From the NCBI GenBank assembly GCA_024138025.1, contig JAMXBD010002220.1, positions 124,001 to 188,000 on the forward strand: a stretch of DNA of 64,000 nt, given 5' to 3'. Source of the stretch: Combretum micranthum (lineage: Eukaryota > Streptophyta > Magnoliopsida > Myrtales > Combretaceae). Under the pieces are notes generated by a model that saw only the letters and a list, made by a program, of their open reading frames with translations, did not search any database and was not told where the DNA came from. Position 1 is the first letter of the stretch. Every line of letters begins with the position of its first letter. The position numbers and the translations under genes were made by a program. This document shows, piece after piece, positions 46,841 to 57,493 of this stretch.

Positions 46841-48183
46841 CATTCCCATTAATGAAAAGTTCCCTGATGAACAATTGCATGCAGTAGAAATCCTAGATTT
46901 GCCATGGTATGCTGATTATGTGAATTATTTGGTGAGTAAGATTATCCCATATGGTTTGTCTTATCCTCAAAAGAAAAAGTTTTTGCATGATGTAAAACAA
47001 TATTTTTGGGATGAACCATATCTGTTCAGAAAATGTGCTGACCAAATAATTAGAAGATGTGTACCTGAATCTGATCAGCTGAGCATCTTAGAACACTGTC
47101 ATTCAAGAGAAGCAGGGGGACACTTTGGTGTTCAAAGGACTGCAGCTAAAGTGTTATCATCTGGGTTTTATTGGCCTAACTTGTTTCGTGACTGCAGGAA
47201 CTTCATTATGTCATGTGCTCAATGTCAAAAGACAGGTAACATTTCTAAACGGCATGAATTACCACAAAACAATATTCTGGTAATTGAGCTTTTTGATGTT
47301 TGGGGGATTGACTTTATGGGTCCTTTTCCCTCATCTTTTTCAAATAAATATACTTGTGGCAGTTGATTACGTTTCAAAATGGGTTGAAGCTGTTGCTTTA
47401 CAAACAAACGATGCCCGAGTAGTTTTAAAATTTTTGAAAAAGAATATTTTTACCAGATTTGGGTGCCCAGAGCTATAATTAGTGATGGGGGGTCTCATTT
47501 TTGTAACAAGCAATTTGAAAAACTTTTAGCAAAATATGGTGTTACACATAAAGTGGCTACCCCCTATCATCCACAAACTAGTGGGCAAGTTGAAGTTTCC
47601 AATAGGGAGATAAAAAGGATTTTGGAAAAAACTGTTAATGCATCAAGAAAAGATTGGTCTTCAAAATTAGATGATGCATTATGGGCTTACAGGACTGCTT
47701 TTAAAACCCCTATTGGAATGTCCCCATATATGCTTGTTTTTGGTAAATCATGTCATCTTCCTGTAGAACTTGAGCACAAGGCATATTGGGCCATAAAATT
47801 TCTTAACTTTGATGAAAAAGCTGCAGGTAAAAACAGATTGCTTCAATTGAATCAGTGGAAGAATGGAGGAATGAGGCATTTGAAAGTGCTCGTATCTATA
47901 AGGAACGAGCAAAGAAATGGCATGATAGAAACATCATCAAACGAGAATTTTTGCCTGGACAAAAAGTTTTACTTTACAATTCTCGTTTGAAGTTGTTTCC
48001 TGGAAAATTACGGTCAAGATGGTCGGGACCGTTTGAGATTGCAGAGTTTTTCCATATGGAACGGTGGAATTAAAAACTGAGGATGATCGGACTTTTAAAG
48101 TGAATGGGCAACTGCTCAAACATTATTTTGAGGGGGAAAATCTTGACAGTACTACTACTGTCATGAATCTCAAAGAACCATAA
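46841..48183 (+). pseudogene. pol: Athila-like integrase, frameshifted
   Basis: The HHCC zinc finger is complete ([12 protein letters not shown] ... CAQCQK, about 47090-47235). The core gives Asp in [10 protein letters not shown], Asp in IISDGGSHF and Glu in [10 protein letters not shown]. The C-terminal part includes [20 protein letters not shown] and [10 protein letters not shown]. Frames break near 47345, 47470, 47860 and 48055. No chromodomain follows, as expected for Athila. Integrase would insert the cDNA; this copy is dead by frameshift only. The reading ends TAA at 48181-48183. Confidence 0.9.
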
Positions 48184-49597
48184 TCAGATCAGGAAAGTCG
48201 GGCTAAGCGACTTTAAACTAAGCGCTTCTTGGGAGGCAACCCATGTCTAATTTTAGAATAGTTTTTTTTGTTTTGTTTTTACTAACTTTGTTTTTAGTGT
48301 GGATAGGTTTGGTAAAAAAAAAATTTGAAAACACTAAAGGCTGGCTCAAGGCTGCCAGCCTTAAGCAAGCTTTGAAAAAATAAGGAAAGCCGGTTCAAAG
48401 CTGCCAGCTTTAAGCCGGCGTAAATGTCAGTACAGAAGTAGGTGAGCACCGTAGAAGAAGCCGGCAATGGGAAAGTAAAGGCCATCGGCTTACATGCCAG
48501 CGTTTGAGAACAACATTTACACCGGCAGTGTAAAGGTGAAGGCCACCGGCTTAGTGCCAGCGTATGTTCAAGATTTCTTGGGTTTTGAAAATTCCCGATC
48601 AAAGCCGGCACTTGAGGATATAAGCCGCCCGCTTTTAGCCGGCGTATCCATGTAAGCCAGCAGTGTAAATGGGTAAGCTACCAGCCTGATGCTCTCAGTA
48701 TGAATTTATTTTGGTTACACTGGCTGTAAGCTACCGGCTTACACGACAGAAATGTCGGCATACAATCTGCAGATTGCTTTTAACAGGTACGATCCCTCTC
48801 TCTCTTTCTCATTCTCTCATAGTCACTCTCTCACACTCAGTCTCTCGCTCTCACTCAACCATCCCACATCTCATTGCGTTGAATTCAGCTTCCCAAGTAA
48901 GTAAATCCCACTGATCTTTGCTCTTAATCCTCTGTTCAAATCCATTACATTGTATTGTGTCTATATATTATGTAAATTTGGGTATACTGACATTAATATA
49001 GATTTCGGTTCTTAATGAAATTGATTGCTAGGATGATTTTGATCGTTTGTTGAAAGTGGATTTTGGTTCCATGAATTGTTATTCCAATTTGTGCTGTATT
49101 GATCTATGATTAGTGTCAATTGGAAAATTAGGGTTCTTGAGCTCATGTGCATTGTTAATTTTCGAAATCTGGGGTTTTGTGGAAATGATGTTGTAGCTGC
49201 TGGATTTGTAATTTTTCATACTACTTAGTAGCTCCAAATCATGAATTGTGATCAATTTTGCAGGAATTGAACTTGGAATTTGGAATTGTGCTCAATTTTG
49301 ATAAAATTTCAGTATGAAAATGTTTTTGGGACTTTTAATGAAAAATTTTTTTAAATCGTTTTTATTTGAACAATTTGAAATTCCAACGTTCAATTCTGAA
49401 CTGGCCAACCTAAGGTGTCAGCTTTGATTGTATTGTGCAAGTGTAAATGATCCATGCAATTCAATGATTTCTTAGCTTCACTTAATTATTTGCCTATGAT
49501 CTCCAAATTGTTTTAACTCATGTTTTAGGCATAAATTAAGAATTTCATTGAAATTGTGCATTCCTCGTTTCTAATTAAGATCAATTTATTTACAGGA
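48184..49597 (+). other. Noncoding spacer between pol and the envelope-position frame
   Basis: It starts with AAGCGCTTCTTGGGAGGCAACCCATG-like sequence at about 48218-48244, a word common downstream of Athila pol. It then holds a GCC-motif array (48320-48765), a CT-rich segment (48795-48870) and AT-rich DNA. It ends in TTTATTTACAG (49585-49595), an acceptor-like site two bases before the next ATG. No coding frame is supported. Confidence 0.7.
48320..48765 (+). promoter_or_regulatory. Internal GCC-motif array before the envelope-position frame
   Basis: Words such as AGCCGGC, GCCAGC, CACCGGCTT and GCCGGCGTA recur, with one perfect AGCCGCC at 48623-48629. The composition is like the U3 arrays at 41198-41760 and 4870-5160. 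It lies inside the element, upstream of the last frame, and is followed by a CT-rich stretch. It could mark an internal promoter or a captured copy of U3. This is inference. Confidence 0.45.
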
Positions 49598-50878
49598 ATG
49601 GCTCCAGGGCAAAAACGACCAAGGACGATTGACGCCTCTACATCTGGTTCATAGACTAGAGATCTGCTGTCCAATCAGCAGTACGCCAAGGATAGAAAAA
49701 AGAGGCTCGTGAAAATGGACTTCTTAAATACACAGTATTTAGACTGGTGCCTACTGGATGAGTTTAGGATCATTGATAAGATCAAAGAGATTGTCCAAGA
49801 TCCAGCTTGGATCCGGCTATTTGATTTTCGAGAGCCAGCATACAAGAACTTGACGATTGAGTTCTTGTCCACTTTAAAGAACATCCCAGACCGAGAGGAG
49901 TCCACTTTTCAATTTCAAGCATTTGGGCAGATCAGGGAGGTCAAATTAAAGCAGATGGGCCACCTACTGGGACTGTATGATAATGAGCAAGAAAATAGGA
50001 ATCTGCCGAACAGTTGGCCTGAAGGGGAAGATCACATGACCTAGGAGGCATATTGGTTTCAGCTGGTTGCTCCTGAGAGAGCAAATGAGCCTTTCGTCCC
50101 CTCCAAGTCATTGGCCACGTCTTTTCGTGCTGTTGAGCACAAGCTGCTCCACCACATTCTTGCACACACTCTGAGTTGTAAGAAGACTAGTCACAGCAAT
50201 GTGACTAGTTTCGACATGTTCTACTTGTTTAGCCTTATTAGAGGCTACAGGATTGATTTAGGGGTGGAGATAGCAAATTTTATCTACCGATAGGCAGATG
50301 ATACTAGGACTCGAGTCCTGTGTTGTGGTGGCTACATCACCAAATTACTGAAGGGGATGGACATTTTTAAGCCTCTACAGAATGATGAGATATTTGAGTG
50401 CAGGAAGATCTCATCTGCACCATTTCGAGGCTGGGGATTGCTGAAAAACCCCAGAGGAGCTTAGCCACCAATACTGGAGGAGGTCGAGTTCCAGGATATC
50501 TTTCCTGGAGATGCTCCATTTGAGATTCCATCCACATCTGCTCCTCCTCCTCCTGCAGGCGCTTCTTCCACATATAGTATGGACCAGCTTAGGCTGGATG
50601 TTGAGGAGCTGAAGAAGCAAAATCAGGACCTCAGGGATAGATAGGAGAAAGAAAGGAAGAAAAATAAGAAATTTAGAAAGTCCATCTTTGAGGCGTTAAA
50701 GACGGCCATCTACTACTTGAGCCCAAAGATAGGGGCTGGCATGACATACGACACTTCCTCTGAGTCACACCACTCAGATAGGCTCAGTTCGAAGCACACA
50801 TGGATAGCCAGCCCAGGAGACACTCAGAGACATACTCCTGAGGATAGCAGCAGACCCAGTCCAAGGCCAGAGAGCTAG
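49598..50878 (+). pseudogene. Envelope-position Athila ORF with five internal TAG stops
   Basis: A single reading frame of 427 triplets runs from the ATG at 49598 to TAG at 50876 without any frameshift. It is interrupted by TAG at 49652, 50042, 50291, 50462 and 50642 and by no other stop type. The protein resembles the ATHILA ORF-1 family found in this position: residues with FLNTQYLDWCLLDEF, a middle segment YKNLTIEFLSTLK, and a late Glu/Lys-rich coiled-coil-like part (about 50580-50700). A Pro-rich linker lies near 50530. There is no clear signal peptide or membrane segment, so a true envelope function is doubtful. The acceptor-like TTTACAG just before the ATG suggests expression from a spliced RNA. 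TAG-only decay fits C-to-T change at CAG codons. Confidence 0.75.
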
Positions 50879-52341
50879 AGGCCCTGCTAGCTCTCATTTG
50901 ATCTTTATTGTTTTTATTTTTATCTTGGCCTGTATATTTATTGAGCACCCAAGTTTCTGTGGGTGGACTCCTTTATTTTTCTGCTTTTATTTTTGCTTTT
51001 ATTTTTGTTTTTGTTTTTCTTTTGTAGTGATTACAGGAAAGCAGCAAAGCAAATTCTCTTACAATGCAAATTTTGATGATTATGAAACAACTGATGACTT
51101 CAGGGAAGTATCAAATTCTTTTTCTTATTCCTTTCCTATGATTTAATTTGTTGCAAAACAGTGAGGACACTATTTGGTTGAAGTGTGAGGGAAGGGATAA
51201 AATAGAATGAAGTGTTGAATTGAAGTGATAAATATGATCTGTTGTTTGCTGTTATTTATATTTGAAAATACCCACCTTGTATTTTTGGTTTGAAAGCAAA
51301 TTATGAGGAAATTCTGCCAAATTTTTTTAAAAAATCTCTTGAAATTGGAGATAGTACAAAGTAAAGACTGAAAGCAATGAAATTGACTTGTAAAAGTATC
51401 TTACTCACCTACTGTTGTGATTGGTTTACTAAGTTAAAATTAAGTTGTAAAATCCTGAAGAAACAAGTTTACTTTATTTTTAACTTTGGAATTGGAAATT
51501 TAAGAGCTGATCGAGTCCTTTTGTGAAAAATAAACAGGTCTACTTCTAGGAAATTTTAGTTTGTATATATTCTTTGAATTTTAATACTTAGTGAAAGAGG
51601 TAGAAGAAACTTTTAAACTTAGTGATCCTTCATAAAAAAGTCTTTGATTTGTTATTGCATTCAAAAAGAAAGAAACAAGCATAGCCACTACTCCTCTGAC
51701 TTGAAATTTTGAGTTATGAGTATCTGAACTTGAATGTTAAAGTGAGAAGAGTTCTTAGGGGTATTTTGAAACCTGGTCACTTAGGTGATGAGCCTGGGAT
51801 GTGCTGACTCAATGAACTCACTACAACGAGAAGGGAAGAATGGCAAAAGTTCAATTCATGAACTTTGAAAAGCAAAAAGATGGAGGCAAAAACCTCCCAA
51901 AAAGAAAATAAATGCTTGAAAAAGAAAAAGAAAAATGAATGCAAATATGAAAATAAAGGAGACTTATAATAAAGAAGGAGAAATTCTAAGGAAAAAGTAG
52001 ATACCATATGCTTTCAGTTTGTGTTACTTAGAATATATATACAAAAACTAGAAATCTAATTAAGTTTAAATGAGTATTTTTCCTTAGTGGATTGAGTATT
52101 TGCTTTTGAATAGAATGTTCTTTTGTTAAAAGTTAAGATTAAAACTTGTTTTGTTTGGATTAACTCCTAAATTTTGATTATAGTACTCTAATTACAAGAA
52201 ATTGGTATGGTTAGAGCAATAGACAAGAAAAACAAGTTAAAGAAATTGTGATTAAATTGGGAAAATTGTACTATCTATAAGAGATTTCATTTTATTCTTC
52301 ATTTTACTTGAGGACAAGCAAAAGTTCAAGTGTGGGGGAAT
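50879..52341 (+). other. Athila-like 3' noncoding region and polypurine tract
   Basis: AT-rich DNA with T-rich runs near 50970-51010 and A-rich runs near 51890-51960. The words GAGGACACTATTTGGTTGAAG near 51160 and CTTGAGGACAAGCAAAAG near 52307 are typical of Athila 3' ends. It ends with GTGTGGGGGAAT (52330-52341), the polypurine tract. The apparent frames here are low-complexity and not supported. Confidence 0.75.
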
Positions 52342-54101
52342 TGATAAGATCATATTGTATAACTTGTTGAGATTCATAAGAGCTAGAATGGGTATTTGTT
52401 TTGATTAAAATTCATGTTTCAGGACTAAGTTGGACTAAGAAATCCAAACAAGAAACTTTGAAGAGAAAATGAGAAAAATTTAAGTATACGTCGGCATTTC
52501 AGTATTCAAAGCCGCCAGTGTTCAGATGGCTTACTCTCAAGGCCGCTGCCAACCCTGCCAGCTTTGCCGGCCTTTAACTCAATCAACTTTACGCTACCTT
52601 AAAGCCACCGGCATAGAAGTTCAACAGGCCGCGTACATGGAAGGCCGATAGCCCAGAATTAAAACATCACCAGCTTTGAAGGAGTTACATTCTAAGCCGG
52701 CACCTAAGCCGCCGGTGTTGAGGCAGTGTAGACCACAGATGTGAAGAGACATGAAGATAACAAATGCTTGGAAGAAATTGAAGAGATAAATCTGTTGGAG
52801 TATCTACGCCGGTGTCAAAGCCGGGCTTTTGGACGGCTTTCGTTATAAATTGGTGCAACGTTTCATTTTTGATCACATACGCGGCTAGATCTACATCTAA
52901 GCTACGGCATAGAAGCGGCCTACATGTGTAATGACGTTGAAAGCTGCCTGTGCATGCCTGCGCAAAGGAGAAATTGAAGATACGCGCCTGTAAGCGCGGC
53001 GTAGGATCCAAACTGCTGGCTTTGAATGAAAACTGTCATTTTTCTTTAATGAGTTGTTACGAAATTTTTCTATAAATAGGGGTCTTCTCCTCACTTTAGA
53101 ATTCATCCAAGCAGTCTGAAATACATTACAATACATAGATTAGAATTAGCATTTCATAGAGATTTTTGAAGGGATATTGAAGTTTTCCAAGAAATTGGAA
53201 GTGAAGTTTTGATATTTTGAATTGGTGATATCTGATCTTTTCCTTTTATGCAATTCATATATCTGATATTCTTATCATAATGAAATCATTTGCAATTTTT
53301 ATTTGATTTTTGAATCATCATCCATGAGTAGCTAAACCCTTTTTGTGGAAGTTGATGAAGCTTTAAACATGCTAAATGACTTTGAACCATGTTATAAGAT
53401 AGTTAGATACATGGAATATTCATATTGAGTTCTGATTATTCATCATATCTTTGGTGTATAAGAATTCTGATAACTCGGAAGGGAAATTAGGGTTCATATG
53501 AATTCATAAATTGAGATTAAATTACAATTGCGGAAGCGGCGGAGTTTAATCTAATTTAGAAATTGTCCATGAATAATAATGCAATATTTTATATTGATTT
53601 CTCACTAAGGAATTAGGGGATGTTAATATAAAGTATTAGTCAATTATAGAATCGGAAGGTTTATTATTGTAATTTTGATTCCACAAATAATTTATTTAGC
53701 GGAAGCTATTGATTATTTTTGTGGTTTAAAAGTTTTTTAACTTGTTTTTAAATCTTGACCAATTCTTATGAATATCATGAATCTATTTATCATTATAACA
53801 TGACTTCAAGTTGATTGGCAATAGTTTAAAGTGAATTCTGTTCCTTCTCACATTTTTCTAATCACTTTCTTCAAAAGCTCACTGCATTCATAGTAGATAC
53901 TTAATTAGATAATTTAGTTTAATCTTAATCTAATCATTTTAAAAAGATCAATTGCCTAGATATTAGTATTAGTTGATAACTGTCTAATAGTTAATAGATC
54001 TCTGTGGGATCGACACTTGACTCATGCTATATTACAAGATAAGGCCCAGTACGCTCGCTGGATAAGATGCTTTGAAAATTCAATACTAATTTAGCACATC
54101 A
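52342..54101 (+). repeat. 3' LTR of the Athila-like element
   Basis: TGATAAGATC at 52342 to AGCACATCA at 54101, 1760 bp. It aligns along its length with 41054-42831, but between about 52800 and 53420 it shows a dense series of single-base losses, mostly of C or G within the GCC motifs. The TATA box at 53071-53078 is kept. Confidence 0.95.
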
Positions 54102-54445
54102 TCTCATTAGGGTTAAGACTCTTTGACATCACATTAGGAGCAGAGAAACTCTGTAACCTAAAAGAAAGAAAAAAATCAGATCTTCCTCATCAATCTAGAA
54201 AGGTTCTAGATGTGCTAGACAAAGAATTGATTCTTTTGGGTGGCTTGTTCGTGGGATGAAGTAGAGGGTGTTCGCATTTGTAGCATCTCAAGATCCGAAT
54301 TTGAGAATTTTAAAGAATAAAAAAGGTAATTCTATTTCGCTTTAATTTGATTGAATCGCATGGATCCAAAATTGGGATTTAGGATTCGTATTTTTATGAA
54401 AAATATACATATTTTCACTGCATTTTGATCCCTAAATTCCCAACA
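54102..54445 (+). repeat. Copia 3' LTR, second part
   Basis: It resumes at the duplicated TCTCA and runs to TTCCCAACA at 54445. It matches 27005-27350 but with many single-base losses. It ends the copia element; the outer gypsy sequence follows. Confidence 0.9.
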
Positions 54446-54959
54446 ATTAGAGCAACAAGGTTTTGGGAATTAGGAAAAAGGATACTAGAAGGTTAGAGTG
54501 ATAAGATTTGATCTTATGTCTAAGAACCCTTATGTCTAAGAATAGAACTCTATCTTGGAGAATATTAGAAGAAGGCAAGAAATACTTATACAAGAATCGG
54601 AGGATATTTAGGAAGATATGAAATGGAAATCACATAAAAAGAAAAAGAGATTTACCCGAGAATGTTGACCCAAGATTGAGAAAGGTAGAAATGACTTGGA
54701 GATAGAATATAGCAGAACAATATGGAGAAAACATGAAGGAGACAAAGAATTCATATATAAAATGAGTAAAGTAAGCTTACCTTAGCAATTTCAATAAGCC
54801 TCGATACATAGTAACCCTATTCAACTCCTAGCTAAGACCAGTTAAGAACAAAATTAATGTATACCTTTTTATAAAGAAGACCTTAGGTAAATAAAACCAA
54901 GTGCCTACGTCAACCCTTTTAATCGAGCGGTAAAAGCCGTAAGGCTTCTCTTTCTTTAA
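54446..54959 (+). other. Leader of the outer gag-only gypsy element
   Basis: It starts ATTAGAGCAACAAGG, the second half of the primer site, and continues as purine-rich noncoding DNA up to the first gag-like segment. No frame is supported. Confidence 0.6.
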
Positions 54960-55618
54960 AAACAAATAACATGTGCGTAAAACCCAATTTAAAGGAAATA
55001 TCTAATACGACCCCTTCGTTTGGTTCTAGGAAGCTACCCGAGGAAGTTATGCCACAATCAAGCATCCCTTTTGAAGAACAACAAAGAACAAGGAGCACCC
55101 CCACCACAAGATCTAACTCAAGAACTCTTGACCACCATGAGAAGTCTAGAAGAGACGATAAGAGCATATATGCAACAAGTTCCCACGACCTCTGCACCCG
55201 CTCCAGTTATAAGACCTCAACTTAGAGCAACACCAGTATCACAAGTGCCTTCCTTCATGGCTTATCCAGACCCCAAGGCTAAGAAGCATAAACAACTCCA
55301 ACCTCTCAAGAATCTAGTAATCCTAAGTTCAAATGTTGGAAGTGTAAAGAAGCACATTTTCCCAAACGTTGCCCATGATTGCAGCAAGTGTTACTTTTGT
55401 GGAAACAAAGATCACAAATCCGTGATTGTCCTAAGAAGAATGGTACCATTTTCTTTGGTTACGTAGAGAGAAGACATGGTGCCAACATTTGCCCAACAAC
55501 AATGAGAGAATGCTACGTATGCAGACGTCTCATCTGTAGGACCAAGAATTACCCTACAAATGTCAAAGAAACGTGCTACATGTGCAAAGTGACGCACCTC
55601 TATATATGTGAAAAATAA
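54960..55618 (+). pseudogene. gag: First gag fragment with several zinc knuckles
   Basis: Two overlapping frames give a Gag-like tail: a short TRELLTTMRSLEET-like helix, a linker, then Cys/His clusters including CSKCYFCGNKDHK, CYVCRR and CYMCKVTHLYIC. The first cluster is split by a frameshift near 55420. The part upstream that should form the capsid domain is missing or unrecognisable. A second, better gag with its own knuckles lies at 56298-57493, so this is either a duplicated gag end or a relic of another copy. It is not a complete protein. Confidence 0.6.
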
Positions 55619-56297
55619 AGTCGCAAGGTCTATGGGACGACCCCACCCTATTCCTAAGGAGCTGACTCATCTAAGAAAGAATGTGGAACTTCGTCTAAAG
55701 ATCTACCACAATATCTCACCACACAGGAAAAAGGCAAAGCTCCTGATGATGAAGACGAGGGATCAATAAGCTTAAATTTTTCAAGGAAATGTTCCTACCT
55801 TAGTGAAGAGCAATCCGAAGTAGGGACAGAAGCTAAACCTCCCGTAAAAGCCTTAATATACGATAGGAGTAATGCTTTTGTTAAAGGATTAACGATGATG
55901 TAAATATTGTCTATGTATGATTTGATTTTTAACCATGTTTTGCATCCTTTCTTTGAACTTTTGTAAAGGCAGAATTTAAACTTCCTTTTGTTTTCATGTA
56001 TTTGTTTTAGTGATATGAATTTCCTTTTTATTACCTTGATTTTAGCTAATTTTCAATATTTCTTCTCTATATGTGTATATATATATATTTTATGCATTTT
56101 CGTACTCGATTGCTATTAGCTTGTTTCTTGAATGTTTTTTTCAAAAATGTCTAAGCTTAATAAAGTTCAAGAATCTCACACAAGTTTAATAAAACCTATA
56201 GAACAAATAAGAGAGCACTCGTGCACAACACAAACTAGAAATACCCCCTATACAACCTGAGAACCAGGAAGGACCTCAACAACAAAATAAATCAAGA
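55619..56297 (+). other. Spacer between the two gag segments
   Basis: No supported frame. It contains a T-rich run and a TA-rich microsatellite near 56070. Degenerate Gag-linker-like sequence (Lys- and Ser-rich) may continue to about 55900. Confidence 0.4.
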
Positions 56298-57493
56298 ATG
56301 GACCAAGCTAACATCGAACAACTTGCCAACCTCATAAGGAATTTCGCACAACAGGCTCATGCTATGCCCACACTAGTACCTATACAAGAAGCAGCACCTG
56401 AAGTTCCAACACCACCAATTGAAATGGCACCAACTGAGTCGCCATCACCAAAACCTTATCAGAGTATGTTGCCATAGTTCATTAAATGCAATCGATATTT
56501 TGGTGGAGCTTTTGGAAAACAAGATGAAGCTGAGGACTGGTTGGCACAAATAGAGCGATCTTTCAATGCTTTTGAAGTACCACAACGCCTTCAGCTTACA
56601 TATGGTACTTTTATGTTGTGATTCAATGCAAGGATATGGTGGGAATCTAAAAGTAGGGAGATGCTACCGCCAATCACATGGGAAATATTTAGGCATGAAT
56701 TCTTGGAGAACTTTTTCCCTAGAAGCTTGAGAGTCCATATAGTGCAGATTTCTTAAGTATCTCTCAAGGACGTCGTAGTCTTGAACAATATGAAACAGAG
56801 TTTAGTAGGCTGTTACAATATGCCCTCGAATCATATAAGAATAGCGAGGAACTCAAGAGGCAAGTATTCTTGGAGGGATTGGACGATGACCTTCGTATAA
56901 AATTGATAGAGATTGACATTAAAGATTTCTGAAAATTAGTAGAAAGATGACGAATTGTGGAAGGTGCTAAGAAGAGGAGAAGGACGGAAGGGAATGTCAT
57001 GATAATTGAGGGAGAATCTATAAGTGAACCTAGCTTAAGCCTCAAAGCCAATGAGCTCGAACCATCGGTCAACCCGAGTAGAAAGAATGATAAAAAGAAA
57101 CCAGATATCCAATGTTGGAAATGCAAAAGGGGACATCAACCAAGACAGTGTCCCAAGCTACAACACAAGTGTTACAACTGTGGAAGTCCGAATCACAAAG
57201 TCCTAAGATGTCTAAAGAAAACCTCTGCCACCTGCTTGATCTGTAAGGAACCAGGACATATTGCCAAGCAGTGCCCTAAGAAGGAAAATACGGATAACAC
57301 AAAACATGGAAATAACAGTAGGAATGGGAGATACTTAGTAATACCCCCACAAGGAGTACGTGTGTACAACCTACAAGGACAATGGGTTTGCAAGGAAGCC
57401 AACCACAAAGAGATAGAATTCGCTACATTAGAAGAGGACGATAGTCATGGATGCGATTTGATACCAGGTTACCAGCGTACCCTTAGATGTTAG
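56298..57493 (+). pseudogene. gag: Gypsy Gag with three CCHC knuckles, decayed
   Basis: From the ATG at 56298 the frame reads a Pro-rich N-terminus, then, past a TAG at 56475, a Retrotrans_gag capsid domain (GKQDEAEDWLAQIERSF, WWESKSRE). Stops follow: TGA at 56619, a frameshift near 56740, and TGA at 56930 and 56948. The last part is open from 56957 to 57493 with three knuckles: CWKCKRGHQPRQC (one residue short of the canonical spacing), CYNCGSPNHKVLRC and CLICKEPGHIAKQC (57113-57274). Gag would form particles and bind RNA. No protease or other pol domain follows. The layout matches gag-only LTR elements. Confidence 0.85.

Larger units (their letters stand above)
41054..54101 (+). mobile_element. 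Athila-like gypsy element, complete length, decayed coding
   Basis: 13,048 bp bounded by TCTCA duplications (41049-41053 and 54102-54106). Two LTRs (1778 and 1760 bp), a tRNA-Asp primer site, gag, protease-RT-RNase H-integrase, an envelope-position frame and a GTGTGGGGGAAT polypurine tract are all present in order. The tRNA-Asp site, the pol sequence and the GTGTGGGGGAA end are typical of the Athila lineage. Gag-pol has many frameshifts, so it is not autonomous. It split the 3' LTR of the copia element and is therefore younger than it. Confidence 0.93.
26778..54445 (+). mobile_element. Copia element interrupted by three later insertions
   Basis: Layout: 5' LTR 26778-27350, primer site 27352-27363, leader 27364-36426 (with solo LTRs at 27403-30902 and 30929-34601), gag 36427-37320, pol 37309-39980, 3' untranslated region, polypurine tract at 40821-40831, and 3' LTR 40832-41053 plus 54102-54445 (split by the Athila-like element). 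Protease-integrase-RT-RNase H order is diagnostic of Ty1/copia. Without the later insertions the element would be about 7.4 kb. It landed within the primer binding site of the outer gypsy element; only a 2-bp AT duplication is visible at the flanks. I do not assign a copia lineage. Confidence 0.9.

Noticed and set aside
49598..50878. Reassigned TAG codon or functional readthrough in the envelope-position frame
   Set aside because: Not favoured: nuclear plant genes use the standard code and the known leaky context is absent. Kept only as an alternative in the findings.
50898..51146. Signal-peptide-like frame after the envelope-position frame
   Set aside because: T-rich simple sequence giving Phe/Ile runs; it has no continuation and no family resemblance.
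57113..57274. Host CCHC zinc-finger gene
   Set aside because: The knuckles follow a retrotransposon capsid domain and lie between a primer site and a polypurine tract, so they are Gag.
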